From Welwitschia mirabilis (Eukaryota > Gnetophyta > Gnetopsida > Welwitschiales), in NCBI GenBank assembly GCA_051453625.1, contig JBOZIK010000001.1:226767452-226800837 (forward strand): a stretch of DNA of 33,386 bases, given 5' to 3'. The position numbers and the translations under genes are program-made. Positions 1 through 9,723 of the stretch are shown here, piece after piece; position 1 is the first letter of the stretch; each line of letters begins with the position of its first letter. The notes beneath the pieces were generated by a model. The model saw only the letters and a list, made by a program, of their open reading frames with translations. It ran no database searches and had not been told where the DNA came from.

Positions 1-440
1 AAATTAATATCAAAATGTTTTACATAGTTTAGAAACCCTATTAATTAAAGCTTACAAAATGTGGGTTATAACACTCCCACTGCTTCCTCTTCACATGCGC
101 TCTGGGTCTTCCTTCCTTCATGTGTATTTTGCTCACTGTGCACCGTCTTCTTCATGCTCTTATCACTCCCACATTCATCGCATACCTGCACCTTCACTTG
201 TGTGTGCTACCTATTCTGGCACTGATACCTTTACCTGCACCACTCACACTCCTGCTTGCTAAACCTTGCACACCTCCTGCTGTGTCACTGCGGTCGCTTT
301 ACTGTGCATGTGATACCCCGCTTGTGGCCATCTGCTATTAGCACCAGGGACTCCACTGACCTGGCCGTGCCTCCTATGCATAGCCAATTCCTTTACCCAC
401 ATGCCTATGGACCTTCCAAATAAAATCCCTTTTTCCTGAC
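1..440. other. Pyrimidine-rich stretch, no gene recognised
   Basis: The + strand is strongly C/T-rich (many CTCC, CACTCC and CCTGC runs) and visibly richer in GC than the rest of the window. Two overlapping open frames of about 70 codons (59-262 and 120-341) follow from the low stop density of C-rich DNA and resemble no family I know. An AATAAA-like signal occurs near 419-425. It could be part of an LTR belonging to the element whose leader begins at 897, but no second copy is available to test that. Confidence 0.4.
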
Positions 441-896
441 ATCTTTGCTAATTTACAAAAGTCATTAAGACTTTTCCTTTTGAATGGTTAAATTAGAGTA
501 TAATAACATACATTAATTACATGGCCTTGCACATAGTGGGTTATTATGAAAAGTTGGTAAATGATATATCCCTAGTTCTAGTCTCTAAGATGATCCCTTT
601 TAAGGAATTTAACACTATTTAGTGAGTTATACTTAATTTTCTATGTCTTAAAATTTTAAGCTTAAAAACTTACTACTTAAAGAGCTTTCCCCCAATTATG
701 GATGTTATTAGAATGTATTTATAAAGGTTCAATGCATAAGCTATATATATATATATGAATACCTCTATTATAGGCTTGTTACTTAATATCCTTAAAATTT
801 TATATAAATAGGTAAACAAAATTCTCTAAACCATAATATAACTACCTTAAGAGTAATATTTTACCATATTAGATAATTGAAAGTTTGGATATTACA
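441..896 (+). other. AT-rich DNA, possible 3' part of a 5' LTR
   Basis: No coding signal. The stretch contains an AT dinucleotide run near 742-756 and ends in TTACA at 892-896, three bases before a primer-binding-site-like motif at 900. LTRs usually end in CA just before the primer site, so 896 is a plausible LTR end. The LTR start is not visible. Confidence 0.35.
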
Positions 897-1111
897 TTTT
901 GGTATCAAAGCTAAAAATTAAAAAGAAGATTTGAATTTTTCAACTGCAGAACTTTTAGGTTGTTACATTTTGGTATTGAGCATTAAAGTTTATGGAGATT
1001 TTTCAATTGTAGAATTTCAGGTATTAAATTTGGTATCAGAGCGTCAAGTTTGAATCTTTTTAATTGTGAAACTTTTGGATCTTTACATTTGGTATCAGAG
1101 CCTAGGTTTCA
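897..1111 (+). repeat. Tandem array of four LTR-end/primer-site units (gypsy leader, copy 1)
   Basis: Four units spaced 71, 60 and 59 bp apart each carry a variant of TGGTATCAGAGC, at 900, 971, 1031 and 1090. Three of the four (900, 971, 1090) have TTACA just upstream, which resembles an LTR end; before 1031 it is ATTAAA. Units 1-3 share a body of the form TTTTTCAAYTGNRGAAYTT. This motif is the complement of the 3' end of plant initiator tRNA-Met. The unit at 1031 keeps the 12-base match exactly, the one at 900 has one change, and the one at 971 is degenerate. The last unit has the longest match (see 1090-1110). Confidence 0.75.
1090..1110 (+). promoter_or_regulatory. Primer-binding site, initiator tRNA-Met type
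   Basis: TGGTATCAGAGCC followed by TAGGTTTC matches the complement of the plant initiator tRNA-Met 3' end into the T arm, with one extra T. It would prime minus-strand synthesis of the gypsy element whose gag begins at 1294. It is the last and best-matching of four candidate sites in the array. Confidence 0.75.
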
Positions 1112-1293
1112 AAATTACTAGGAATAACTGTGGTTAAGTTGATAATTCACTGGTGTAATTATTGTTAAGTTGATGATTTCACTAGGTATAACTATTATTA
1201 GTTTACGAATTCACTTGGCTTAATTATTCTTATCATGGAATTATGATATGTGTAGTTGACTTTCACAAGAATATTATACCTCCTAGAAGGGTG

Positions 1294-1875
1294 ATGAATC
1301 GAACAATCAAATTTACCACTTTAGTAGATGCATTTAACGATCTAGTAGGTGAATTTCATGAACAGAATAATAGTAGGAAAAATGGTGAATCCCTTACGAA
1401 GATGATGATGTAATTCAAAAGGATGAATTATCCAACCTTTAAGGGTATTAATAACACAGCAAATGCTGAAGCATGATTAATTTCTATTAAAAGAGAACTG
1501 CATTTATTTAACTTTACCTCTAAATAGAAGGCATTGCTAGCAACCCATCAACTTGTACAAGGAGCAGCTTTATGGTGGCATGTAGAAAAACTTCGAGTAT
1601 CTCATCCAATGTCCATTTCTTGGGAAGACTTTGNNNNNNNNNNAAAACAATAAAGGTTCATAGATTCATAGCTGGATTACACCCTACAATTCAAAGCCAA
1701 GTTAAGTTATTCCAACCTAAAACCATTACAGAAGCACTAAATAAGGCCAAAATAAGTGAAGAATCTATGAGTAAAGATAAGGAGTTTAGGGAGAGGAAAA
1801 GAATCTTTTAAAAAAGAGGAGAATTTCAAGAAAGAAAGAAGACATTCTTTAGAAATAATGAGCCAAATCAATTTC
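1294..1875 (+). pseudogene. gag of a Ty3/gypsy element, chromovirus-like (copy 1), broken
   Basis: Structural capsid (Gag) polyprotein of an LTR retrotransposon, which packages element RNA in cytoplasmic particles. The ATG at 1294 opens a frame that stays in register to the first N-run. It shows the retrotransposon-gag pattern: FKRMNYPTFKG, then AEA-LISIKREL, KALLATHQL, AALWWHVEKL and SISWEDF. After the 10-N gap, the frame from about 1646 gives KVHRFIAGLHPTIQSQVKLF and a KAKISEES segment, the usual C-terminal half. Three in-frame stops interrupt it: TAA at 1411 (probably from CAA), TGA at 1474 (in place of the Trp codon still present in copy 2) and TAG at 1525 (probably from CAG). The sequence is lost at the 100-N gap at 1876, so no zinc knuckle or pol is seen. 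The sister copy is at 4254-4765. The family call is firm; the lineage is less so. Confidence 0.8.
1634..1643. other. Assembly gap (10 N)
   Basis: Ten undetermined bases inside gag copy 1. The reading frame on the two sides cannot be joined with certainty. Confidence 0.99.
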
Positions 1876-1975
1876 NNNNNNNNNNNNNNNNNNNNNNNNN
1901 NNNNNNNNNNNNNNNNNNNNNNNNNNNNNNNNNNNNNNNNNNNNNNNNNNNNNNNNNNNNNNNNNNNNNNNNNNN
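1876..1975. other. Assembly gap (100 N)
   Basis: Exactly 100 N, the usual placeholder for a gap of unknown size. Gag stops on the left and unrelated T/C-rich DNA begins on the right, so the two flanks may not be adjacent in the genome. Confidence 0.99.
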
Positions 1976-3375
1976 ATCATGCTTCTCAAGTGCGTTCATC
2001 CTCTTGCAAGAACACATCCTTCGCATGAATCCATACTACATGGCTTTGTTCATCTTTTGTTTGCCCTTAGTCCGAATACACCATTTTATCTTATGAAGAC
2101 GTCTGTTCATTTTCTCTATGAGGAACTTTGACGCAACCATTGACATCCTACTTTTGCAACTACTTCACTTGACATTCATTTGCACTCTAGATTGCCCACC
2201 CTTGTCTCTGTTTTCCAATGCATCTCTCCTCTCTGTATTCCATAATAGTTTTGGTCTTCACTAATCATCATATTCCTCACCTTCGGTATTATTTAGGAAG
2301 CATATGTATCAATGTTAAAATTGTCAATAGATCTAACTGTAGCATAGTAATTTTATGTAGTAACCTCTTCAGCTAATGCATCACAAATGAATAATGCATC
2401 ACTAATTCTCTACATGCATTTCATTGTAGTCTATTTCGCCCTTCATGTAGCATTGATCATCTGTTTTGCAAATGGCTTTAATTCTAAAATGTCTACAGAG
2501 TTATAGTAATGTCTCCTCATATCCCTTCTAGCACACTTCTTCTAGGGATCTTTCCCTCTTCTGCGCATCTCTCTCACTTGCAGCATGTTTCTCTTCTGCT
2601 ACACATGATTGCTTTCTTCTTTCACTCATCTCTTTTCTTATGTGATGCAACTCCCTTCTGCTACATGTTTCTCTCCTTCATGATCTACATGATTAGATGA
2701 TTCATGTCTTTAGCTTTGATGTTATCTTAAAGTAGTAAAGCTTTGCCTTTCTGTCTATGTGTAATATTCTTTTTCTCTTTTTCCTTCGCATTTTCATCTT
2801 CATTCTCTAAGTATTCTTGTGTATCTTTGCATACACTTTAGTCATTCATCCTTAAGACTGTTCACTCTAAATAGAGTCTTCCTTTTTTTTTGTCTCCACA
2901 GGTCATCTAAATGCCTCATGTCTCATATTATTGCAGAACCGCAGGCTCACAAATAATGTCCAATATCCTCATTGCAGTCATGTAGGTAGGGTACCTTTTC
3001 TCTTCTTACTTTAAACAACCCTTATTCTACATTAGAATTAGTCTGTTAGTGATCACTTAACTCATCACTATGAAGTCTTAAATCTGATAGCTTAACTTCT
3101 GTTGTTTTTAGCTCCTACTAGATTTATGCTAGTGGTCCTTGTAGTAAGCTCTTCCTTCAATGTAAATGATGTTTCTGAAGTTTGTACCCTTGACTATTCA
3201 ATAGTTTTATTCTCTTGATTGATCAGGAGCCTGATCTTAGTGTTGGAAGGAGATAAGAAATCTTCAAACAATAGCGCTTCTAGAATAATGCAAGGAATGG
3301 AGAAAGCCATTCACTTTCTGAGCAGTTTTAATCAAGCCCCTTTATTAACTTATGCAGTCAATTACTTTATCAAAT
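1976..3375. other. T/C-rich unassigned DNA
   Basis: About 1.4 kb with a strong T+C bias on the + strand, most marked at 1976-2960, and higher GC than the neighbouring retroelement remnants. The frame at 2509-2700 (63 codons) reads as a hydrophobic, Ser/Leu/Phe-rich peptide with no recognisable domain and is most simply a product of the base bias. No RNA gene, element end or repeated copy is seen. Confidence 0.4.
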
Positions 3376-3450
3376 GAATGAGTTAGCTCATTGGTTAAAA
3401 CAAAAGCCTCATAGCAGATAGGTTGTGGGTTCAAACCATGGTGATAACAA
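3376..3450 (+). repeat. tRNA-like remnant, probable SINE head
   Basis: RNA polymerase III internal promoter boxes are both recognisable. Box A TAGCTCATTGG lies at 3384-3394 and fits TRGCNNANNGG. Box B GTTCAAACC lies at 3429-3437 and fits GWTCRANNC. The 34-base spacing is typical of tRNA-derived SINEs. The body resembles an Ile- or Met-type tRNA, but the acceptor, D and anticodon stems do not pair properly, so it is not a working tRNA gene. AT-rich DNA follows, where a SINE tail would be. The 3' end is not defined. Confidence 0.5.
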
Positions 3451-3920
3451 AATTATAAAATTCTTTTAAAATCTTTAATTGTTATGCATGATGGTCATAC
3501 TTTAATTATCAAATTTAATAAAATATTAAAGCCTTAGTATCATTACTTCTAATTAAACAATCATTATACTCTTCCAACTAATAAAGCCATCCCCTTTAAT
3601 CTATATTTATGCTTTATTTCACATCTATTTATATGTCTAGAATTAAAATGTGATATTATCAGATAAGATTTATTTTTAGTATTAAAAATTCCTCATCATT
3701 TACATTATTTTATATGAAGCTTCAAAGTTAATCCACTTTAGTAGTTTTTTTTTATATATATAAATCACTCTTTATTTATTATGCTCAATTAAGTTATTAC
3801 ATAACTTTTCATTGGTCCAGTAAAATTAATTCATTTTCTATTTAGATAAACTTGAGAAGTTATTAATCACAAGATCTTTAGCAATAATAATAAGGCTCAG
3901 GTTATGGAGATGAGAATATT
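3451..3920. other. AT-rich DNA upstream of gypsy leader copy 2
   Basis: No coding signal, RNA gene or repeat recognised apart from short T and TA runs near 3747-3762. By position it should hold the LTR of gypsy copy 2, but it shows no clear similarity to the DNA upstream of copy 1. Confidence 0.4.
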
Positions 3921-4070
3921 TCTTTTTGGTTATTAGAGCATTGAGTTTGAAAGATTTTCAACTACAGAAGTTTGGGTTTTCACATTAGGTATCAAAGCAT
4001 CAAATTTATGGAGATTTTCAACTATAGAAGTTTTGGATTTTTACATTTTAGTATTAAAGCCTAGGTTTCA
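3921..4070 (+). repeat. Tandem primer-site array, gypsy leader copy 2
   Basis: Three decayed units about 60 bp apart start near 3927, 3987 and 4049 and match those at 897-1111. Each has a degenerate TGGTATCAGAGC (TGGTTATTAGAGC, AGGTATCAAAGC, TAGTATTAAAGC) followed in the first two by a TTTTCAACTAYAGAAG body. The last unit carries the same CCTAGGTTTC extension as the last unit of copy 1, which ties the two leaders together. Confidence 0.7.
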
Positions 4071-4253
4071 AATTTACTAGGAATAACTATGGTTAAGTTG
4101 ATGAACTCTCTAATGTAACTATTATTAAGTTAGTAATCTCACTAGGTATAACTATTGTTAGCTTTGAAAATTCACTTATATTAACTATTTTATCATAAGA
4201 TTATGATACATGTAGTTAATTTCCAAAGAAATAATATCCCTCCTAGAAGGGCA

Positions 4254-4765
4254 ATGAATTGACCAACCATAGTTACCACTTTAGTAGATGTAGTTAATAA
4301 TCTAGTAGGCGAACTTCATGAACAAAATAATGGTAGAAAAAATGGCGAATCCCTTAGGAAGATGATGATGTAATTCAAAAGGATGAATCCTCCAACCTTT
4401 GAGGGTGTTGATAATGTAGCAGATGCTAAAGCATGGTTAATTTCTATTAAAAGAGAATTAGATTTCTTCAACTTTACCTTTGAATAGAAGGCATTACTAG
4501 CAATCCATCAGCTTACGAGAGAGCAGCTTTATGATGGGATGCAGAAAAACTTTGAGTATCTCATCCAATGTCCATTCCTTAGGAAGAATTAAAGGAAGAT
4601 TTAAAGTTAGGTACATATGATAATTTTTCTTGAATTCAAAAGTTGACAAATTTTATAGTCTTAAATAAGGTCTGATGATGATAGCTCAATATAAGTTCAT
4701 GGAGCTCTTGTAGTATGTTCCTAAGCTAGTAGAAGTTTTTTTTGAAAGTGAGAAAATCCAAATCA
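4254..4765 (+). pseudogene. gag of the same Ty3/gypsy family (copy 2), broken and truncated
   Basis: Second copy of the gag at 1294, offset by 2960 bp and clearly alignable over its first 300 bp. The ATG at 4254 is followed by a TGA at 4260 where copy 1 has CGA. The stops at 4371 (TAA) and 4485 (TAG) fall at exactly the same codons as those at 1411 and 1525 in copy 1. Recognisable blocks are FKRMNPPTFEG, ADAKAWLISIKREL and KALLAIHQL; a one-base deletion near 4515-4520 shifts the frame. Beyond it, at about 4680-4760, IAQYKFMELL and YVPKLVE correspond to the middle of gag that lies near the N-gap in copy 1. The copy stops at about 4765, where another leader of the family begins. No product is expected. 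Confidence 0.78.
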
Positions 4766-4830
4766 TTACATTTTGGTATCAGAGCATCAAGCTTTTAATT
4801 TTTCAACTGTGAAATTTTAGATCTTTACAA
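4766..4830 (+). repeat. Single leader unit with primer site, third copy
   Basis: ATTACATTTTGGTATCAGAGC followed by a TTTTTCAACTGTGAAATTTT body and ATCTTTACA matches the third unit of the array at 1020-1089. The tRNA-Met primer motif at 4774-4785 is exact. It abuts the broken end of gag copy 2 directly, which suggests a rearrangement or insertion within the family. Confidence 0.65.
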
Positions 4831-4832
4831 GG

Positions 4833-4985
4833 ATGAATAGTAAGTATCCTCTACCTTATCATCTAGACAACTATGACAATGATACCTTTTACATTCTGGA
4901 ACTTAAAATTAAACTTAGAGTTAAAGAGGGGAAAAAATGCTATGGTGGCATGGTGGAACGGTTAAGACATTTGCAAGAGGCATAG
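4833..4985 (+). pseudogene. Short open frame after leader copy 3, possible gag start
   Basis: A 50-codon frame starts with ATG 48 bp after the primer motif at 4774-4785, the usual place for gag. It reads with a tyrosine- and aspartate-rich start (HLDNYDNDTFYILELKIKL) and ends at TAG 4983. The layout recalls gag proteins in which such a start leads to a WW-containing capsid block. I do not recognise the family, and it could be chance. Confidence 0.3.
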
Positions 4986-5499
4986 GCAAGGATTTGGTTA
5001 TTGTGTATGAGGACTTAATAATTTTTAATAATAAGACCAAAAAATGATAAAGTTATTACCATTATTTATGAAAAAGTAAATAAACTTAAAACAATTGATT
5101 TGCAACTAAGAAAATCAAAACTAAAAATGAGAACATGGAAGAAGAAGAAGATCAATTAGTTTTGTCCTAAATTTTAACCTAATAAGATTCCTAATATAAA
5201 ATCATAAATCTACTTATATAAAAATGTATAATTCATTGTAAAAATTATCATAGTTTATCATTCGATAAGGCAGTGAAAGGACCAATATCTAATGATTATA
5301 TGAAAAAGTATGAATTGATGTTTGAACTATAACTTTATCCATGTTTAGCTTTTAGCAACCATAGTACTTTGGTTATAACATCATCTAATGATTAATATAC
5401 TAAAAAGTTCCTCAAGGATTTTGCCTTAGAGTAATTGGAATTAAGTGGGGTATTGAGAAACACCATTCTTCATAACAAGGGAAGTGAAACCACTATCAA
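4986..5499. other. AT-rich unassigned DNA
   Basis: No open frame above 60 codons, no RNA gene and no repeat partner recognised in the window, up to the block shared with 13.8 kb. Confidence 0.45.
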
Positions 5500-6075
5500 G
5501 AGAGTGAGGATCCACAAGCAAGGCTAGATTATGATCAACCCTCTAGTGAAGTTTTCATAGCTACCACATTGCACTGCCAAAGATCCCTCTCAAGAAAATT
5601 TATCTTAATGCACTAGTGGAAGGACAACATGATATATTTTTAATAATGGTTAACTTTTCTTTTATTTTATTCCCTCTTTAGTTATTTTCTATGGACTTGG
5701 AATTCCATTTTAACAACATTAATTGATCATTGGAATGAAATAAGAAAATACATAATTTCCAATAAGTATTTAATTAGCATAATTAGTTCCAAAATAAATT
5801 AAGCAAGGAGATTGATGGGTTAGATATAGGAATATTTGAAGATTAACTGAATTTAATCTTTTGCCCAAAGTGAGAGATTACTTAATCATGATATAACATA
5901 TAAAATTTAAACATGAATCAAGTTAAAGATGATCAAATAACATTATAACTTAAACCAAGGGATAGAGCCAAGAGAATATTTAGAATATGGAAAATAGAAA
6001 ATCCTCCTCTTTTTTCTCAAAGAGATCTTTCAAGTTAATTATGTCTACAAAGTTCAAGAAATAAGTATAATCATT
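5500..6075 (-). repeat. 3' tail of element A, shared with element B
   Basis: This stretch aligns by eye with 13815-14355. Shared landmarks are the CTAGTGAAGTTTTCATAGCTACCA-like block near 5530-5560 (13834-13860), a T-rich run near 5650-5670 (13960-13980), a GAATTTAGTCTT-like block and an AAGAATTTAGATAATGG-like block just before the integrase tail. Non-coding on both strands. The T-rich run would be the polypurine tract on the element's own strand. Confidence 0.55.
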
Positions 6076-6079
6076 GGGT

Positions 6080-7262
6080 AATGTATACATTTTAAGCCTT
6101 CATTCATTAAATTTTTGGATGTCTTTGAATTGCAAATAAAAAATCTCAACAGAGCCATTGCAATAAATTTTTCCACAAGGTAAGGACCTAACCATTTAGA
6201 GATCAACTTGTTATGTAAAAGACACAATCAAGTATTATACAGTAGAACTAGTTGACTAGGTTAAAAAGATTTAGATTATTATGATAAAACTTTGCTTAAA
6301 ATTTTTGGATGAGTTATCTATAAATAATGGGATTACATTTCTTATCATGATGTTAAAATTGGACTAGTCTATCTTAAAGATTATCATCAAATTCCATGAC
6401 ATTAAGTTAATAAATTATTTTATAAGAATGGTATCACACATTAATGGGAAGAACACAAACTTTATCATACATAAGTTCATAAGGAAAGAAAATAAGTGAA
6501 TTTTGCTAAGTAGCATGGTAAGCCCAAAGTACATTATTAAATTTAAGGGATCAAGATTTCTTATTTTTAAGAAATAAGTTTTTGAATCATTTTCTTGATT
6601 TTCTTATTTGCATTTTTTTCTTAACTAGTTATTTGTGGATGATAAGCATTAGCAATCCTATATTTAATTCCTACTAAAAGAAGGAATTTTCTAGGAATTT
6701 TGTTTATAAAATGAGTTTCTTAATCACTTATCAAAATTCTTGAAAAGTCAAATCAATCAAAAATGTTAAATCTAAGGAAAGAACATACAGTTTTAACATC
6801 ATTTGTTATTGTATGAATGGCTTCCCCATTTGGTCATATAATCCACAATCACTAGGGTATAATTTTTATTACAAGAAGATGGTGTAAAAGGGCCTATGAA
6901 GTCTACACCCTAATAATCAAAAGTTCATACTTTAATAGGTTGAAAGGACATGTCTTGCAATTTTGAAAGGCTACCAAAATGTTGATAAACATCACATTTT
7001 TCTTGTAAAGTTAAATAAATCTTTAAAAAGGGTAGGTCAATAGAAACCTACATGGAGGATTTTTATATAAGTCTTTTGACCACCAAAATGACTCTACACA
7101 CTCCATCATGATAAAGAGTAAGGATATCATATTGCTCCCATTCTAGCACACATTTATGCATGATTAAATCTTTACATCCTTGAGGGAGATGAGGTTCATG
7201 CCACTCATAGTTTCCTATTCTATGGAAAATAATTTTTTTTAATTGTGAGTCCAATGTTAGGG
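6080..7262 (-). pseudogene. Integrase of element A, broken
   Basis: Integrase joins element cDNA to host DNA. Read on the - strand from 7262, the first open frame (7254-7063) holds the N-terminal zinc-binding (HHCC) region, with the typical block CKDLIMHKCVLEWEQYDIL followed by LYHDGVC. After stops, KCDVYQHFGSLSK keeps part of the CxxC, with the second Cys read as Tyr. The catalytic core follows as VDFIGPF and VIVDYMTKW (first Asp present), then GIKYRIANAYHPQ in place of the usual THKVATAYHPQ region. Near 6220-6100 the C-terminal part reads LISKWLGPYLVE and, in another frame, NGSVEIFYLQFKDIQ, the GPY/F-type domain. At least a dozen stops and several frameshifts are present. The block order identifies the family firmly. 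Confidence 0.8.
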
Positions 7263-7794
7263 AGTTTTTAGGGTAATAAGATAATTAACAATATCAGCAT
7301 ACCATAGAGCAGAATGTTTAGTAAAGATAGAATAAAAATATATAATGGAGAAGAGTTACTCATCTAGAAAATTATCTTAGATAAAAATGTAAAGAGAAAA
7401 ATGTAAGGGGTATCATTCATGACATATTCTAGATAAATAATTAGCCACACAATTATGTTTCCCTTTTTTATTGATGATGCTTAGCTTAAATTCTTGCATT
7501 AATAATATCCATCTAATAAGTCTTGCACTAGAATCCTTCTTAATTATAAGATATCTAATGGCAACATGATTATTATAATCATTAGTATGAAAATTAAGAA
7601 CATAGTATCAAAGTTTATCAAGGAAAATGATGATGGTAAGAATTTTTTTTTCAGTAATGGTATAATTAAGTTGAGATCCTAAAAGGGTTTTACTAATATA
7701 GTAAATAATATTGTAACCTTTCTTATGTTTTTTATCCTAAAACACTCCCTCTAGCAATATTGTTTACATTACACATAAGGTCAAAGTATTTATT
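7263..7794 (-). pseudogene. RNase H domain of element A, broken
   Basis: RNase H removes the RNA strand during reverse transcription. On the - strand the blocks run SKTLLGSQLNYTITEKKIL, then a region equivalent to TDHAAL, then RLIRWILLMQEFKLSI and GKHNCVANYLSRI, the usual Ty3/gypsy order. In the TDH-type motif the aspartate reads as Asn (AAT, complement of 7569-7571), so a catalytic residue is lost. A stop interrupts the helix after LDKL. The domain lies between the RT connection (7795-8115) and integrase (7254 downward). Confidence 0.8.
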
Positions 7795-8960
7795 CTAATT
7801 AGGTCCTTCTCTAATAGGTGATAAAGTGATTTTGTCTTTAAGATTTTCAAAGACATATTGATAAGACTCATTCCAATTAACTTTAGCATCTTTTTTTAAG
7901 AGAGAATAAAGATGTTTACAAATCTTAAGATAATCTTTAATGAATCTTTGATAAAAACCAGCATGACCAAGAAAAGATCTGACTAGTTTTACATTGGTTG
8001 GAGATGGCAGATTTCTAATGATATTTATTTTATCATGGTCTATATGAATGCCATTCTTAGAACATAATAATTTAAAACTATTCCATTTCTTACTAAGAAG
8101 TAACTCTTTTCCCAACTCAAAGAAAGGCTAGATTTTATGCACTAGTTATGGAATTTTTCCAATCTTTCTAAGGTTTGATTAGAAGAATCCCCAAAAATAA
8201 GAAAGTCATCCATGAAAATTTCTATTGATTCCTTTATCATATCTAAAAATATACCCATAATAGTACTTTAAAAGGTTTCAGGTGCATTATATAAATCAAA
8301 GGACATTCTTCTAAAGGAAAAAGTATCAAAAGGAGAAGTGAAAGTTGTCTTGATTTGATCTTCATTAGCTATGCATACTTGATTGTAATCACTATATTCA
8401 ACAAGAAAGAAATAATATGTATGACCTCATATCCTATCAATAATTTGATTTATAAATGGTAAGGTATAATAGTTATAGTAACATCATTAAGCTTTATAAA
8501 ATAAATGCAAAATCACTACTTGCTATCTTTTTTGAGTACTATAGTAATAGGGCTAACCCATTCACTACTAGATATGGCATAGATGATTCCTGCATCTATA
8601 AGTTTAATGATTTCTTCCTTTGCTACTTGCTTAATGGTAGGGTTAAGTCTCTTTTGTGGTTATCTAATGGTTTTAACATTATCTTCTAAATTGTATTTAT
8701 GTTAAACAATGAAAGGAGGAATGGCTAAAAGAACCTTATGAGTTCAAGCAAAAGCATGTGTTTTAGATTTAAGAAGTTAAAGTAGTGATTCTACTTAAGA
8801 AGGATGAATACATGCCTAATGATTAAGGGTTTCTCAAGGTCATCATTCAAAAATATGTATTTTAGTCCATTTGATAGTTTTTTAAGTTTTAAATAGAATT
8901 ATGCCTTTTTTTTGAAATTTATTAATTATAGTATCATGTCCAAATTTAAACTAAGTATAA
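7795..8960 (-). pseudogene. Reverse transcriptase and connection domain of element A, broken
   Basis: Read on the - strand from about 8960: the linker LSNGLKYIFLNDDLEKPLII, then HKYNLEDNVKTIR, a stop, PQKRLNPTIK, EIIKLIDAGIIYAIS and SSEWVSPI (RT start). Further on come DYNQVCIANEDQIKTTF, FSFRRMSF and LYNAPETF, and the active-site motif FMDDFLIFGDS, which is intact. The 106-codon frame at 8115-7795 holds the connection: GIHIDHDKI, SFLGHAGFYQRFIKD and SLLKKDAKVNW. Stops look like single transitions, for example IVQ-H to a stop before HKYNLED and IR to a stop before PQKRLNP. The blocks give a clear Athila/Tat-type gypsy identity. Confidence 0.85.
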
Positions 8961-9600
8961 TACCTAGTATCATTCTTTCACAAGATGTGGGAGGCAAATT
9001 AATCAAAAGGTACACAATTATTATATCTTACAATAAAAAAACTCAACAAAACAAAACTAGAAGTTGAGAGAAATAAATTAATATTCAATTGGTAACATAA
9101 GGGAATAAAAATGCTTCAAAGATTTAACAATTCATCCAACTCTCCTTCTTTACTTCAAAGATCCCTACGTCTTGAAACATGCACTAAATCATCAAGTTAT
9201 TAAGGCCTAGCATGGAGGCATAATTTCATTCATTACATGAATGTTGGTGAGTTATCAAGTCTTTGGATATTTCATAACCCTTTATAAGCATGAAAAGTAT
9301 CAACCTAAATGCACAAAATCCATCAAAAAATAGGAACTATAAATCATAAAAGTAACATAAAATAACTCACATATTTTGAATGAACTTGATAATTAAATAA
9401 GCTCATCTAAAGATTTCTAATACCATTTCTGATCATTAACAATAAAAGAATAAACTTATTTTAAGAACTAGTCCTACTTAAATATTGCTTGCTAAGACTA
9501 AACAAGATTATACATTAATAATTAAAGGATTTAAATCAAATATTTATTCAAATTTAAAGAAATACATTACATAAAATGGAGTAGAAGAAGAATAAGAACT
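8961..9600. other. Unassigned DNA between element A pol and its LTR-like block
   Basis: Gag, protease and a primer site would be expected here if the LTR-like block at 9.6-10.25 kb is the 5' LTR of element A. I find no protease D-S/L-G-A motif, no gag block and no complement of a tRNA-Asp primer site. Some or all of it may be the R-U5 part of the LTR: in the related LTR at 23.5-24.7 kb the TATA box lies about 745 bp from the LTR end, which would place the end here near 8.99 kb. Confidence 0.4.
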
Positions 9601-9723
9601 TTTAAGCTAGCCTTGAACATTCCATCACTAAGAAAGAGTATTAAAGCACTATGACATCCAAGGCTCCAAGTCTTTCCCATGATATTCTAACTACAAGATG
9701 AATACAATAAAGGGTTTAAGGCC

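Noticed and set aside
59-341. Two overlapping open frames of 67 and 73 codons
   Set aside because: They arise in C/T-rich DNA with few stops, overlap in different frames and show no domain or start-site support.
3376-3450. A functional tRNA gene
   Set aside because: Box A and box B are present, but the D, anticodon and acceptor stems do not pair, so a SINE head or old pseudogene is more likely.
8456-8689. 77-codon open frame on the + strand
   Set aside because: It lies over the - strand RT start of element A (EIIKLIDAGII, SSEWVSPI) and is a shadow.
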